Below are positions 1 to 7,165 of a stretch of DNA of 21,851 bases, piece by piece. The translations under genes and the position numbers were made by a program. Source of the stretch: Leptospira brenneri (GTDB taxonomy: Bacteria; Spirochaetota; Leptospiria; Leptospirales; Leptospiraceae); NCBI RefSeq assembly GCF_002812125.1, contig NZ_NPDQ01000015.1:1-21851 (forward strand), in the 5' to 3' direction. Positions within the stretch are counted from its first letter, which is position 1. The number at the start of each line of letters is the position of its first letter. The notes under the pieces are model-generated. The model was not told the DNA's origin and made no database searches. It was given only the letters and a program-made list of their open reading frames with translations.

Positions 1-45
1 TGGATTCAGCCAAGTGATACTAATCGCTCGATCGGCTTGACCATA
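1..45 (+). rRNA. rrl: 23S rRNA, 3' end only
   Basis: The first ~45 bases match the conserved 3' end of bacterial 23S rRNA (GCCAAGTGATACTAATCGCT, then a short closing segment ending GGCTTGACC). The rest of the gene lies left of the window. The exact mature end is uncertain by a few bases. No 5S rRNA follows within the next 250 bases, unlike a classical rrn operon; dispersed rRNA genes are known in Leptospira, which is one reason for suggesting that genus. Confidence 0.85.
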
Positions 46-52
46 TTACAAT

Positions 53-73
53 ATACACGTGCTAAACGTGTAT
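53..73. other. Perfect hairpin just after 23S rRNA
   Basis: ATACACGT (53-60) and ACGTGTAT (66-73) form an 8-bp perfect stem with loop GCTAA. It lies between the mature rRNA end and the terminator, so it may be part of a precursor processing stem. It lacks a T-tract and is unlikely to be the terminator itself. Confidence 0.5.
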
Positions 74-127
74 GTATAGATTATAGCATTGTTTGTTAAC
101 TTATATGTCGTATACAAATGTTGGGAG

Positions 128-160
128 AAGCCTTTGGTCATAAGATCAAGGGCTTTTTTT
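128..160 (+). terminator. Rho-independent terminator of the rRNA transcript
   Basis: A 12-bp stem with two G-U pairs (128-139 with 144-155), a 4-base loop, and a run of seven T (154-160) on the + strand. It is a good intrinsic terminator for transcription leaving the 23S gene. The remaining bases to 292 hold nothing I recognise. Confidence 0.8.
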
Positions 161-292
161 GTGCCCGGGAAATAATTTCTATATCCAATCAGTAACCCAA
201 GTCAGAATGCCTTTCTACGGAGGCGAAAAGCAGGATTGCGGAGCTCGCGAGTCTGGCCAGGATGCCCATCGAGCAGGAGTCAGAAACGAATT

Positions 293-997
293 CTATGCAG
301 AACATCTGTCAGGTGAATCTACAAAGTGGTAATCAAAGCCATCGATTTCAAGTGTATCTTCCTTCCAACGGGCTTGTCTTTTTTTTGTTTGGTTAGGAAA
401 AGCAGGGGGTAGTTTTTGAAATTCTAATTGAATGACTTTTTCAGAAACCCATACGTAATTTCCTTTATATTTTGGTTTTTCCAGTGCACCGTCGCTTTCC
501 CGAAACTCAACCAAAGAGAGTTCAAAGGTTCCATTTACATTAAACTTGATTTCCGAAATGGGACCGTAAGCACCAGGACTTGGGCCATACCAAAAAATAT
601 TTGTAAAGAGTTCTTTGGGGCTTAAACCAGCAATTTCATTAAATCGAAATGTATTACGAAGTAAGGAAAGATCTTTGTCTTTAAGCATCAAACCTTTGTA
701 AGTTTTTTTATATGTGACAGCTTTCTTCAATAACCGAAAAATATCTTGTTCTTCTGCCAATTCCTCACATTGACTCAGTAGAATGGTGTAAACACAGGCC
801 AAGTTATAGTTTGCATATGGGTCATTCGGGTTTTTCTTTAAACTTTCTTTGAACCACGTTTCCGCCTGAGACCAGTTTTTTTGGTAAAAGGCATCAATTG
901 CTTTTTGGTTAGTCTCTGATATAGATTCGGAATTTAAGGATAGACCAACTGTGCTAAAAGTAAAAAGGATTAGTAGATAAGTTCTCATTGGATTCAT
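293..997 (-). CDS. Secreted or periplasmic TPR-type protein
   Basis: This 234-aa protein begins with a hydrophobic stretch (about residues 5-21) resembling a signal peptide. A probable TPR unit follows at about residues 32-70 (AIDAFYQKNWSQAETWFKESL, with NPNDPYANYNLACVY), the helix-pair repeat used for protein-protein contacts. The C-terminal half has alternating polar and aromatic strands and no family I recognise. A second ATG three codons in is also possible, as neither start has a strong ribosome site. The gene ends facing the rRNA terminator and stands alone, with 67 bases between its start and the end of the next gene upstream. Function is unknown; the TPR call is moderate and the secretion call is an inference. 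Confidence 0.7.
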   Translation of the reverse strand: MNPMRTYLLILFTFSTVGLSLNSESISETNQKAIDAFYQKNWSQAETWFKESLKKNPNDPYANYNLACVYTILLSQCEELAEEQDIFRLLKKAVTYKKTYKGLMLKDKDLSLLRNTFRFNEIAGLSPKELFTNIFWYGPSPGAYGPISEIKFNVNGTFELSLVEFRESDGALEKPKYKGNYVWVSEKVIQLEFQKLPPAFPNQTKKRQARWKEDTLEIDGFDYHFVDSPDRCSA

Positions 998-1064
998 TCT
1001 GGTTCTTATATATAATTAATGATTTATGTCTTGTTTGTTTTATTTTGCCCTGTTTTTCCGCCCA

Positions 1065-1790
1065 CTAGTCCAGGCCAACCTTTCCATCCGCCCAGTAAGC
1101 GCGAACTTTCAGTTTGTTCGTTGGGATACCTGAGTTTTTCAAATTGTTTCTAACTTGTTGGATGGAACTTGCTCGCCCGGTTAAAAAAACTTTAGCATCG
1201 GGAATCTGTGAGAGGCGATCCACAATTTCTTGCGAAAGTTTTTGGAGATGTGATCCATCCGGGGATCGTTCGATCATTCTCTGTCCCGTAACTCCCAATG
1301 AATCGAGGGCTTTTTTCCCTGTATCTGTCGAAGTCAATTCGAAGAATAAGTGAGATTTCTTTTCCACTTTGTTTTGTAGAACCTTTGCGATCCCAAAAGA
1401 AGTCTCATCGCCGAAAAGGATCGCATCTCCTTCCATATTCGAAAAATCTAAAGAATCGCGAGGGCCGAAGACTTCACAAGGGTCACCAACTTTTAAGTCA
1501 TTGATCCATTTGGAAGCTGGACCATTATGATGTTGGTAACAAATAAAGGAAAGTTTGCCTTCGCCTCTATCAACGCTAATAGGGGTGAATGTACGGTAGG
1601 TAAAATTCCCTACATCGACTTGCACTTTACCTCCGGGTATCCACTTTGATTCTTTTAATTTTCTTCCTGTTATTTCTATGAGAACGAAATCATTCGTGAG
1701 TCGTTCTATTTTTGAAATTTTGGTCTGAGTTAAAAAGACACTGAAGACCGACTTTAAGATACCTTTAAAAAATGAATTTGGTTCTGACAT
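1065..1790 (-). CDS. Siderophore-interacting / FNR-like flavin reductase
   Basis: A 241-aa protein of the siderophore-interacting (ViuB-like) branch of ferredoxin reductases. In order: a FAD-binding barrel with RTFTP at 66-70 (the R-x-Y/F-S/T flavin motif), GPASKW at 90-95 contacting cofactor phosphate, FGDETS at 126-131 (the GDETS signature of the NAD(P)H domain), and a C-terminal KVRAYWADGKVG typical of the family end. Family members use NAD(P)H to reduce ferric siderophores through FAD. The start has GGGAG seven bases upstream. It is alone on its strand. The ferredoxin-cyclase lies divergently 432 bases away, but there is no evidence that they work together. The substrate cannot be read from the sequence. 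Confidence 0.82.
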   Translation of the reverse strand: MSEPNSFFKGILKSVFSVFLTQTKISKIERLTNDFVLIEITGRKLKESKWIPGGKVQVDVGNFTYRTFTPISVDRGEGKLSFICYQHHNGPASKWINDLKVGDPCEVFGPRDSLDFSNMEGDAILFGDETSFGIAKVLQNKVEKKSHLFFELTSTDTGKKALDSLGVTGQRMIERSPDGSHLQKLSQEIVDRLSQIPDAKVFLTGRASSIQQVRNNLKNSGIPTNKLKVRAYWADGKVGLD

Positions 1791-2222
1791 GACAATTCTC
1801 CCCTTTGAATGTGGCCTTGTTTGCTTTTCCGCGATCCGTATTGCAAAGGTCTTTTGACGGACAGGTTATGCATCTGCAAAATTAGACTCAAAATCAAAAT
1901 GCTTCGTCGGGATTCACAGGCCAATCCTAATTTTCAGAACCGAAAATGATTCCTTTTTTCAAAAGGAAAGATGATCCATCTACTAGGCATTAGTTGTCAA
2001 AGCGATTCGGATTGGTATGGTATTCGAAAGAAGTTCATTGAAATTAATTTTCCCATTGAGGTTGAATTTAATACAAGGGGGGAAATCCCCCATGAATGAT
2101 TATCGGAAACTCGCCTTCATCGAATCAAACCAACTAACTTCACTTCTATTTTTCTTGATCAAAAAGTTTGAAAAATAAAAATAGCAATAATTTATTTAAC
2201 CAAGATTCCTTTCGCATAACTC
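1791..2222. other. Divergent intergenic region with a G/C hairpin
   Basis: 432 bases between two divergent genes. The only clear structure is a GGGGG (2078-2082) / CCCCC (2087-2091) hairpin with an AAAT loop, immediately before an ATG at 2092 that opens a 28-codon frame ending before the cyclase. The hairpin would hide the G-rich ribosome site of that mini-frame. Whether it is translated is unclear. TTGATC/TTGAAA boxes near 2156-2172 could serve the cyclase but have no convincing partner. Confidence 0.35.
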
Positions 2223-3143
2223 ATGAATCAAATCACGTTTACTAACCAAGAAAGTACTACAGTCACCGCAAAACAAAATGGTGAGACTATTTTAGAAACA
2301 GCACTACAATCATCCTATCCAATTTTCCACGAATGTGGAGGTAAGGCTCGGTGTACCACATGCCGGATTCAGATCATAAAAGGTTTAAGTAATGTCAGCG
2401 AAAGGAATGAAAGGGAAAAATTACTTGCGAGACGGAAAGGTTGGGATGAAACCATTCGGTTGGCTTGCCAGACAGAAGTGTATGGAGACATTCACGTTAG
2501 AAAAATTATAGAATCCAAAGAAGAAATCTTCCAAATATTAAATGAACCTAAACAATCAATTCCAAGTGAAGAAATATGGTTGGTTGTATTGTTTATTGAT
2601 TTAAAAGGTTTCACTGAGTTCTCTGAAAAAAATTACCCACATGATATCGTCCATGTTTTAAATCGATTTTTTACGATGGCAACAGAGATCATTCTCAATA
2701 ACGGCGGACAGATTGATAAGTATATTGGTGATTCGGTCATGGCGTATTATAATCCCGTTTCTTCCGATAAAGATGAGATGGTGATCAATGCGTTGCGATC
2801 ATGTTTTCGAATCCAAGATAAAATGATGGAGTTTAATGAGTTTTTACAAGATCGCTTCCAACATACTTTTAATATCCGAATGGGGATTCATTCAGGTAAA
2901 GTTGTGATGGGTGAAGTGGGACATCCCATTAGTCGACAAGTTACTATTTTTGGAGATACGGTCAATGTAGCCAGTCGCATTGAATCGTTGAATAAAGTAA
3001 CAGGAACCAACCTTTTAATATCAAAATCATCCATTGCCAGTTTTCAAGAAAAACTAAAGATTAAAAAAAGAGTGAAAGCGAAGCTTCGAGGTAAAAAAAT
3101 CTCTACAGTTCTTGTCCGCGAGCATTACCGGGGGTCCCGATGA
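2223..3143 (+). CDS. [2Fe-2S] ferredoxin-class III adenylate cyclase fusion
   Basis: A 306-aa two-domain protein. Residues 1-95 are a plant-type ferredoxin fold with cluster cysteines C38, C44, C47 (ECGGKARCTTC) and C82 (LACQT). Residues 118-300 are a class III nucleotidyl cyclase: metal-binding D126 (FIDLKGFTEFS) and D170 (KYIGDSVMAYY), then a conserved block near 245 (VTIFGDTVNVASRIESLN). KYIGD favours ATP, hence cAMP, as substrate. The expected role is a cytoplasmic cyclase whose output depends on cluster redox state or oxygen. No membrane segment is present, and the length is typical of this fusion. It ends 124 bases before the first prophage gene and looks intact, so it is probably the host gene at the element border. 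Confidence 0.88.
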   Translation: MNQITFTNQESTTVTAKQNGETILETALQSSYPIFHECGGKARCTTCRIQIIKGLSNVSERNEREKLLARRKGWDETIRLACQTEVYGDIHVRKIIESKEEIFQILNEPKQSIPSEEIWLVVLFIDLKGFTEFSEKNYPHDIVHVLNRFFTMATEIILNNGGQIDKYIGDSVMAYYNPVSSDKDEMVINALRSCFRIQDKMMEFNEFLQDRFQHTFNIRMGIHSGKVVMGEVGHPISRQVTIFGDTVNVASRIESLNKVTGTNLLISKSSIASFQEKLKIKKRVKAKLRGKKISTVLVREHYRGSR

Positions 3144-3170
3144 GCGCTAAAATCGTTACTGAATTTCAGA

Positions 3171-3192
3171 TTACTTAAGATTTCTTAAGTAA
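3171..3192. terminator. Perfect palindrome after the cyclase gene
   Basis: TTACTTAAG (3171-3179) pairs with CTTAAGTAA (3184-3192) around an ATTT loop. It lies 28 bases after the cyclase stop and could end that transcript, but no T-run follows, so it may instead be a protein-binding palindrome near the element end. Confidence 0.4.
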
Positions 3193-3254
3193 AAACAAGG
3201 GGTTTGAGAAAAAACCAATAATCATTTATTAGTCGTTAGATGAGAATGTGCGAA

Positions 3255-3279
3255 ATATCCTAAGTTTTACTTAGGATAT
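3255..3279 (-). terminator. 11-bp perfect palindrome at the end of the leftward operon
   Basis: ATATCCTAAGT (3255-3265) pairs perfectly with ACTTAGGATAT (3269-3279) around a 3-base loop. On the - strand it spans the stop codon of the 80-aa gene and is followed by TTTC. It is the likely end of the leftward transcript, although the U-tract is poor. Confidence 0.5.
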
Positions 3280-3509
3280 GGGGAATGAGATTCTAGTTTT
3301 TCTTTGATATTGGCGAATTCGGATTTAAGTTTATTCGACCACCAACAAGTAAAGTCAGCTGTTTTATCAAGTATATCCCAGTATTCGGTTACTTTTGTAT
3401 CTAACCGATCAGGATCTTTCTTTGTTTCTTTTTTGTAAGTTTTACAAGCATACTCCAAATCATGAAGTAAAGAATATTGTTCTATCAACGGTTTAAGTTC
3501 TTGGTCCAT
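3267..3509 (-). CDS. Unrecognised 80-aa helical protein, last gene of the patatin operon
   Basis: A charged, probably all-helical protein of 80 residues with many Lys, Glu and Asp, and the motif FTCWWSNKL near residue 53. I recognise no family. It begins 36 bases after the patatin stop, with a GAGGAT sequence rather far upstream (about 13 bases), so translation may be modest. Its stop codon lies inside a strong palindrome. Position suggests it belongs to the membrane protein-peptidase-patatin operon, perhaps as a regulator or immunity partner, but that is only a guess from context. Confidence 0.6.
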   Translation of the reverse strand: MDQELKPLIEQYSLLHDLEYACKTYKKETKKDPDRLDTKVTEYWDILDKTADFTCWWSNKLKSEFANIKEKLESHSPYPK

Positions 3510-3545
3510 ACAATCTACTAAATCCTCTTCAAAAGAAATGTATAG

Positions 3546-4712
3546 TTAAACATGATTCACTTCTTCCAAAAGATCAACCAGCCTATTGGCAAAGTTGTTA
3601 ATGTAAGATTTTGTAGCCGGTTGATCTATCCAAAAATCAACATCGTATAACATTGATTTTACCTGGGAATCGGAAGCATCATCCATGGTTTCTTTTGCTG
3701 TCATGAATGGAGTGTTGAAACTGTAAAAATTGTTCTGATCCACCAGGTAGGATGCTAATTTTCTAGCATGCCTTTCTGGTCGTTTCAAAAGTGCGCTCGG
3801 AAGTACGCCGTTTGTTACTAATTGTGCAGCTCCCCAGTCCAACATGTCTTTCCCCTCTCGCGGAGTAGCGCGTTCTCCTGTCCCGATTGATGCGGCCAAA
3901 ACACTATCACCAAAAAGAGTTCGAATCGTTTCTAAAATTGAGAGTCTTCGGCCAGATAAAGAAGAAAGAAGTTTCTCCAGACCACCCACAGAAATTTCTT
4001 TTTCCTGGAACTTGAAGGTTTCTACAATTGCATCTAAAATTGGATCATTGGCCCCAGATGTACCACCATCCGAAACATAGTAAGTTTTCTCTTTCTGTTC
4101 TATTACGGTCGGAGAGAAGTATGTGTCTGCAGAACAAGATCCAGCTACAACTAAATATGCTGGTAGGCTTTGAAATTCTTCTCTCCAAGATTTATAATGC
4201 AATGTATTGTCTGTCTCACAATCGATGCCGATAACCATCACTCGGCCATTCTTGTTTATTTCTCCAATTGTAGTCTCACCAAGCGTGGCTTTTAGTAAGG
4301 CTAACAACGGTTCGCTTGATAAGCTTGGAGCAGACAGGCCCTGACCAGAAAAGATTCCTCGAACGATAAACCTATTCCAGAACCGTGAAACTGTTCCTGG
4401 AAATATTTTTTGTCCATGTTCTAAATATAATTCCAGGATTTGTGTTGGTGTTAAGCCAGACCGAAGAGCCATTGCAACAATTGAACCAGTGGACGTACCT
4501 GATAAGAGATCAAATAGCCTGTGAAAAGGAAAACTCTTCCTTCCAGTTTCTACAAATTCAAATTCACCGAATCGATCGAGAAGGATTTCAAGGAAAACTT
4601 TTTCAATTTCAATTAGAATTTTAAGACTGGTGACGGCGAGGTATCCTCCACCAGCAAAGCTAAGAACAGAAAGCTGACGATCCGCCGGATTTTTTAAGCG
4701 AAGCTTTTTCAC
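3546..4712 (-). CDS. Patatin-like phospholipase
   Basis: A 388-aa patatin-fold hydrolase. The oxyanion-hole glycines are at 21-23 (GGGYLA), the nucleophile elbow GTSTGS at 72-77 makes Ser74 the catalytic serine, and Asp215 in SDGG completes the Ser-Asp dyad. Such enzymes cleave acyl chains from membrane phospholipids. The ~390-aa size and organisation are like the CapV-type effectors of bacterial defence systems, but no cGAS-like nucleotidyltransferase is nearby, so a CBASS label is not justified. The start is GTG, overlapping the peptidase stop by 4 bases (GTGA), with AGGAG seven bases upstream. No signal peptide is seen, so it should act on the inner face of the membrane. An alternative role is helping host lysis at the end of the phage cycle. 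Confidence 0.88.
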   Translation of the reverse strand: MKKLRLKNPADRQLSVLSFAGGGYLAVTSLKILIEIEKVFLEILLDRFGEFEFVETGRKSFPFHRLFDLLSGTSTGSIVAMALRSGLTPTQILELYLEHGQKIFPGTVSRFWNRFIVRGIFSGQGLSAPSLSSEPLLALLKATLGETTIGEINKNGRVMVIGIDCETDNTLHYKSWREEFQSLPAYLVVAGSCSADTYFSPTVIEQKEKTYYVSDGGTSGANDPILDAIVETFKFQEKEISVGGLEKLLSSLSGRRLSILETIRTLFGDSVLAASIGTGERATPREGKDMLDWGAAQLVTNGVLPSALLKRPERHARKLASYLVDQNNFYSFNTPFMTAKETMDDASDSQVKSMLYDVDFWIDQPATKSYINNFANRLVDLLEEVNHV

Positions 4713-5347
4713 TTTACTTCTCCTATCGAGAATAAATTCATAAACTCCTTACGAGCAATTTGTTCTAAGAGTGCATTTGAAAAAAAGCAATTGGCTCCTT
4801 GTAAATCCTTGTAGTTTGTATCCCACTTTCCTCTAGGATCATGAGCTGTTAATCCATTGTTACATTGAGCAACAGGTAAGATGATATGGCCCATTACATC
4901 TTTTGCCTTCGGATTAAATACCTGTCTTACATCAATTGAGATTGCAGCTGGGCATTTAGTGATTTTTATATGCTCTTTAAGAACTTCCAAAGAAAACGGA
5001 ACTTGAATAACAGAAGCTTTTCCTGAAAAGAGCGAGTTGAATAGTTTGTTGTGAAACGCTGAAGTTGTGATGTCTAAATCTTTTTTTACAAATTCACCGA
5101 GTTTTTTATAATAATCCTTTTCACTCCACTCCGCATAGGTGTTAATCCCCAAGACTAGCCCAGTCCATTTAATTACGGCGAGATAAGTAGTTCCCATACA
5201 AGTGTTCCATTTGTTCATAATTCTATTTAAAATTTGAACAGTTGCGTTGTCAGTCTGTGGGTCGTACCATGGAAGCGGAGTAATCGGAGTCAACGACTCT
5301 CTATCAGGTCTGATTTTTGTATCGATCAAATTTGTATCCTTATTCAT
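4709..5347 (-). CDS. C39/papain-like cysteine peptidase
   Basis: A 212-aa protein with a readable papain-fold triad: Cys50 in NTCMGTTYLAV at the start of a helix, His154 in MGHIILPVA on a strand, and Asp170 in AHDPRGKW. This pattern matches the C39-like peptidase group, which cleaves after glycine motifs in peptides or occurs as peptidase domains in some phage proteins. No signal peptide, wall-binding domain or ABC transporter is attached, so it appears to be a free cytoplasmic enzyme. It overlaps the membrane-protein gene by 8 bases and the patatin by 4, so all three are translationally coupled. The target is unknown. It could mature or trigger the patatin, or act as an endolysin. The family call rests on motifs only. 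Confidence 0.7.
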   Translation of the reverse strand: MNKDTNLIDTKIRPDRESLTPITPLPWYDPQTDNATVQILNRIMNKWNTCMGTTYLAVIKWTGLVLGINTYAEWSEKDYYKKLGEFVKKDLDITTSAFHNKLFNSLFSGKASVIQVPFSLEVLKEHIKITKCPAAISIDVRQVFNPKAKDVMGHIILPVAQCNNGLTAHDPRGKWDTNYKDLQGANCFFSNALLEQIARKEFMNLFSIGEVK

Positions 5348-6047
5348 TGCAAGTTACCCCCTTATAAGTTAAGCCTTTAAGTTTTCCATTGATTGAACCA
5401 AATAAAAATATGAATTGATGATGAACGGTTGTTAGTATGGCTGATACATAACGGAATACAGAATCGACTGCACTGTCTCGATCTAAGTTCCTGTCGATTT
5501 CTTCGATATTCGCGAGTAGTTGGACGTTAAACAGGTTAATGACTTGGCAATATCTCTCTATCACTAGAAGAGGAATTCCCTCTGCGAGTAGGTCCTTGTT
5601 GAGCTCTTCAACTCTATCAGTAAGAATTCTAAAAATTACTTTTTTAAACTGCAGGAAATTGGTACAAGACTTTGTTTCTTGAATAATTTTTAACAGCATT
5701 TCTGAGTGTCCGATCCAGGTCACAGAAGCCATATCCTTAACAACTAAATCACGAAAACTGTTATCAAGTGAAATTGACTTTAAATCAACTCGTAAGAATT
5801 TTTCGATCTTAGAAAAGACTGGATGAAGAGTGAAGTCCTTTTCGATTGAGCTGACAAATGAAGTAGGAGTGGTTTTTTCAATTTTAAGAAACTCTGATTT
5901 TCCTAATTTGATATTACGATTTTGGAGCCAATTTGCGGCACGTTTTATTAGTCGATAAAATGCAATCAATGCTGCCCAAATGGTTAAGAAGCAAAGTGCA
6001 ATGATTGAGATTCTCTCCCAAACTGAAAGGTATTGAACAAATTCCAT
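5340..6047 (-). CDS. Single-pass membrane protein with a cytoplasmic helical domain
   Basis: A 235-aa protein with one clear transmembrane helix at residues 13-32 (ISIIALCFLTIWAALIAF) followed by a positive patch (RLIKRAANWLQNRNIK), which predicts the remaining ~200 residues in the cytoplasm. That part looks helical, with a weaker hydrophobic patch near 200-220. I recognise no family. It is the first gene of the peptidase-patatin operon. The only in-frame early Met is at 6047. It has no Shine-Dalgarno sequence, and a TATAAT box sits five bases upstream, so the mRNA may be leaderless. The membrane anchor next to a phospholipase suggests either a sensor/recruitment subunit or a lysis protein. 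Confidence 0.75.
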   Translation of the reverse strand: MEFVQYLSVWERISIIALCFLTIWAALIAFYRLIKRAANWLQNRNIKLGKSEFLKIEKTTPTSFVSSIEKDFTLHPVFSKIEKFLRVDLKSISLDNSFRDLVVKDMASVTWIGHSEMLLKIIQETKSCTNFLQFKKVIFRILTDRVEELNKDLLAEGIPLLVIERYCQVINLFNVQLLANIEEIDRNLDRDSAVDSVFRYVSAILTTVHHQFIFLFGSINGKLKGLTYKGVTCNE

Positions 6048-6052
6048 TATCT

Positions 6053-6081
6053 ATTATATTTCAAATAAGTTGATTTGGCAG
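6053..6081 (-). promoter_or_regulatory. Promoter of the membrane protein-peptidase-patatin operon
   Basis: On the - strand, a -35 box CTGCCA (6081-6076), a 17-base spacer and a perfect TATAAT (6058-6053). The predicted start point, about 7 bases on, falls on the ATG at 6047. An independent promoter at the head of a cargo operon is what one expects of a gene set expressed from the quiescent prophage. Confidence 0.65.
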
Positions 6082-6106
6082 ACACTTTGATTTTTTTGAT
6101 TGTCCG

Positions 6107-6361
6107 CTATGTCCTTTCTTTTCTTGCTTCAATTCTTTTCTCAAGTTTTTCATAATAAGCCTTAATCCTTGGAGTATGAATATAGGATGGAAGGTTCTCA
6201 AGTTTTTTGGGCCTACCACCTTTTCGAAACATTTCTTCGCAATGCTTCATCCATAAGTCTTCTGCAATTGAAAGTTGCAATTCGTACGGCAGGGACTGCT
6301 CCGAAAACGAATTTTTGCAATTAGGGCAACATATCACAGCTTGTTTTTCTAATCCGTCCAT
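6107..6361 (-). CDS. Small CxxC protein of unknown function
   Basis: 84 residues. The N-terminal part carries [10 protein letters not shown] (about residues 10-19), half of a zinc-ribbon knuckle; the only other Cys is in KHCEEM near residue 40. The C-terminal half is strongly basic ([18 protein letters not shown]). It overlaps the end of the DNA methyltransferase by 13 bases and is probably translated from the same message. No family is recognised. A nucleic-acid-binding partner of the methyltransferase is conceivable from charge and position alone. Confidence 0.6.
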   Translation of the reverse strand: MDGLEKQAVICCPNCKNSFSEQSLPYELQLSIAEDLWMKHCEEMFRKGGRPKKLENLPSYIHTPRIKAYYEKLEKRIEARKERT

Positions 6362-7122
6362 AACGATAACCCCAATTTTACTCTTTGTCGAGCAAGCCGG
6401 ATTCTGGTTTCCGCATCTTTAAAATATGTTTTGTCCTGCTCAATGCCGATAAAATCCAAACCCAGTTCAGCACAGGCAATTCCAGTGTTTCCCTTTCTCA
6501 TACAATTATCGAGAATGGTGAAACCAGGCTTTGCATAGGACTTTAGAAGGAATCTCAGAAGTGCATTAGGTTTCTCGGTTGGATGTTGGCCAGGACGTGA
6601 TTCGGAAGGGAAACACAATACTGAATCTGGAAATCTGGATCCGTCATCTAAGTATTGATAGTTCTCGCTTCGTTCTCCTCTGATATTAAAAAGAGTAGTT
6701 TTGTTTGAGCCGACTTGTTTGCCTTTACGTTGATAACGCGGGTCTATTTCATATTTAACTGGGTTGTAGTAAGGTAAATTTTTATAAAAAACAACAATGT
6801 TTTCATGGCTCTTGTTCGGCATTTTACGTGCATTTAGGAAGCCTGATGCTTTAGTTTTATACCATATGATTTCATAACGAAATTGTTTTGGATTACTATT
6901 TATCAAATAAGTTGTAAATGGTTGAGATGAAAATAATAGAATTTGGCTGTTCGGTTTTGTGATCCGATGGTATTCATTCCATAATGATTCCATTGGAATA
7001 ATTTTATCCCACTTACAGTCAGTGGTTCCGTAAGGAAGATCACATAGAATAACATCAATTGAGTTTTTTTCAATCGTAGGTAGAATCTTAAGACAGTCTA
7101 CGTTATATAGTTTTGATAGCAT
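6349..7122 (-). CDS. DNA N6-adenine / N4-cytosine methyltransferase, altered SAM loop
   Basis: A 257-aa beta-class DNA methyltransferase. Motif IV DLPYG is at 28-32 (catalytic D/N-P-P-Y type), HPTEKP at 180-185 marks the usual run-up to the cofactor site, and the motif I region is [13 protein letters not shown] at 204-216. In the family that loop normally reads F/M-G-S-G-T; here Gly-Ser is replaced by Arg-Lys and Thr by Asn, so activity is uncertain. The target base cannot be told. I start at ATG 7122 because [11 protein letters not shown] is the normal family N-terminus; longer starts add a hydrophobic stretch read from the preceding gene's other frame. No restriction enzyme is adjacent, which fits a phage 'orphan' methylase protecting its DNA. 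Confidence 0.8.
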   Translation of the reverse strand: MLSKLYNVDCLKILPTIEKNSIDVILCDLPYGTTDCKWDKIIPMESLWNEYHRITKPNSQILLFSSQPFTTYLINSNPKQFRYEIIWYKTKASGFLNARKMPNKSHENIVVFYKNLPYYNPVKYEIDPRYQRKGKQVGSNKTTLFNIRGERSENYQYLDDGSRFPDSVLCFPSESRPGQHPTEKPNALLRFLLKSYAKPGFTILDNCMRKGNTGIACAELGLDFIGIEQDKTYFKDAETRIRLARQRVKLGLSLWTD

Positions 7123-7163
7123 AATACTATACGCAAGTATAGTATTTATCAGAAGCAGAACAA
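7123..7163 (-). promoter_or_regulatory. Internal promoter with overlapping perfect palindrome
   Basis: On the - strand: TTGTTC (7163-7158), a 16-base spacer, then TATACT (7141-7136). A perfect 10-bp inverted repeat, AATACTATAC (7123-7132) and GTATAGTATT (7137-7146) around GCAA, covers the -10 box and abuts the ATG of the methyltransferase. This is the layout of an autorepressed promoter. No ribosome site fits between it and the ATG. Confidence 0.55.
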
Positions 7164-7165
7164 TC

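Noticed and set aside
428..625. Rightward 65-codon frame inside the TPR gene
   Set aside because: Antisense shadow without ribosome site or promoter.
3546..6047. CBASS system (CapV patatin)
   Set aside because: No cGAS/DncV-like nucleotidyltransferase or Cap2/Cap3 gene is present anywhere in the window; only the effector resembles it.
6059..6116. Stem GCGGACA/TGTCTGC on the - strand as a terminator before the cargo promoter
   Set aside because: No T-run follows the stem and the loop is 16 bases; not enough to call an intrinsic terminator.
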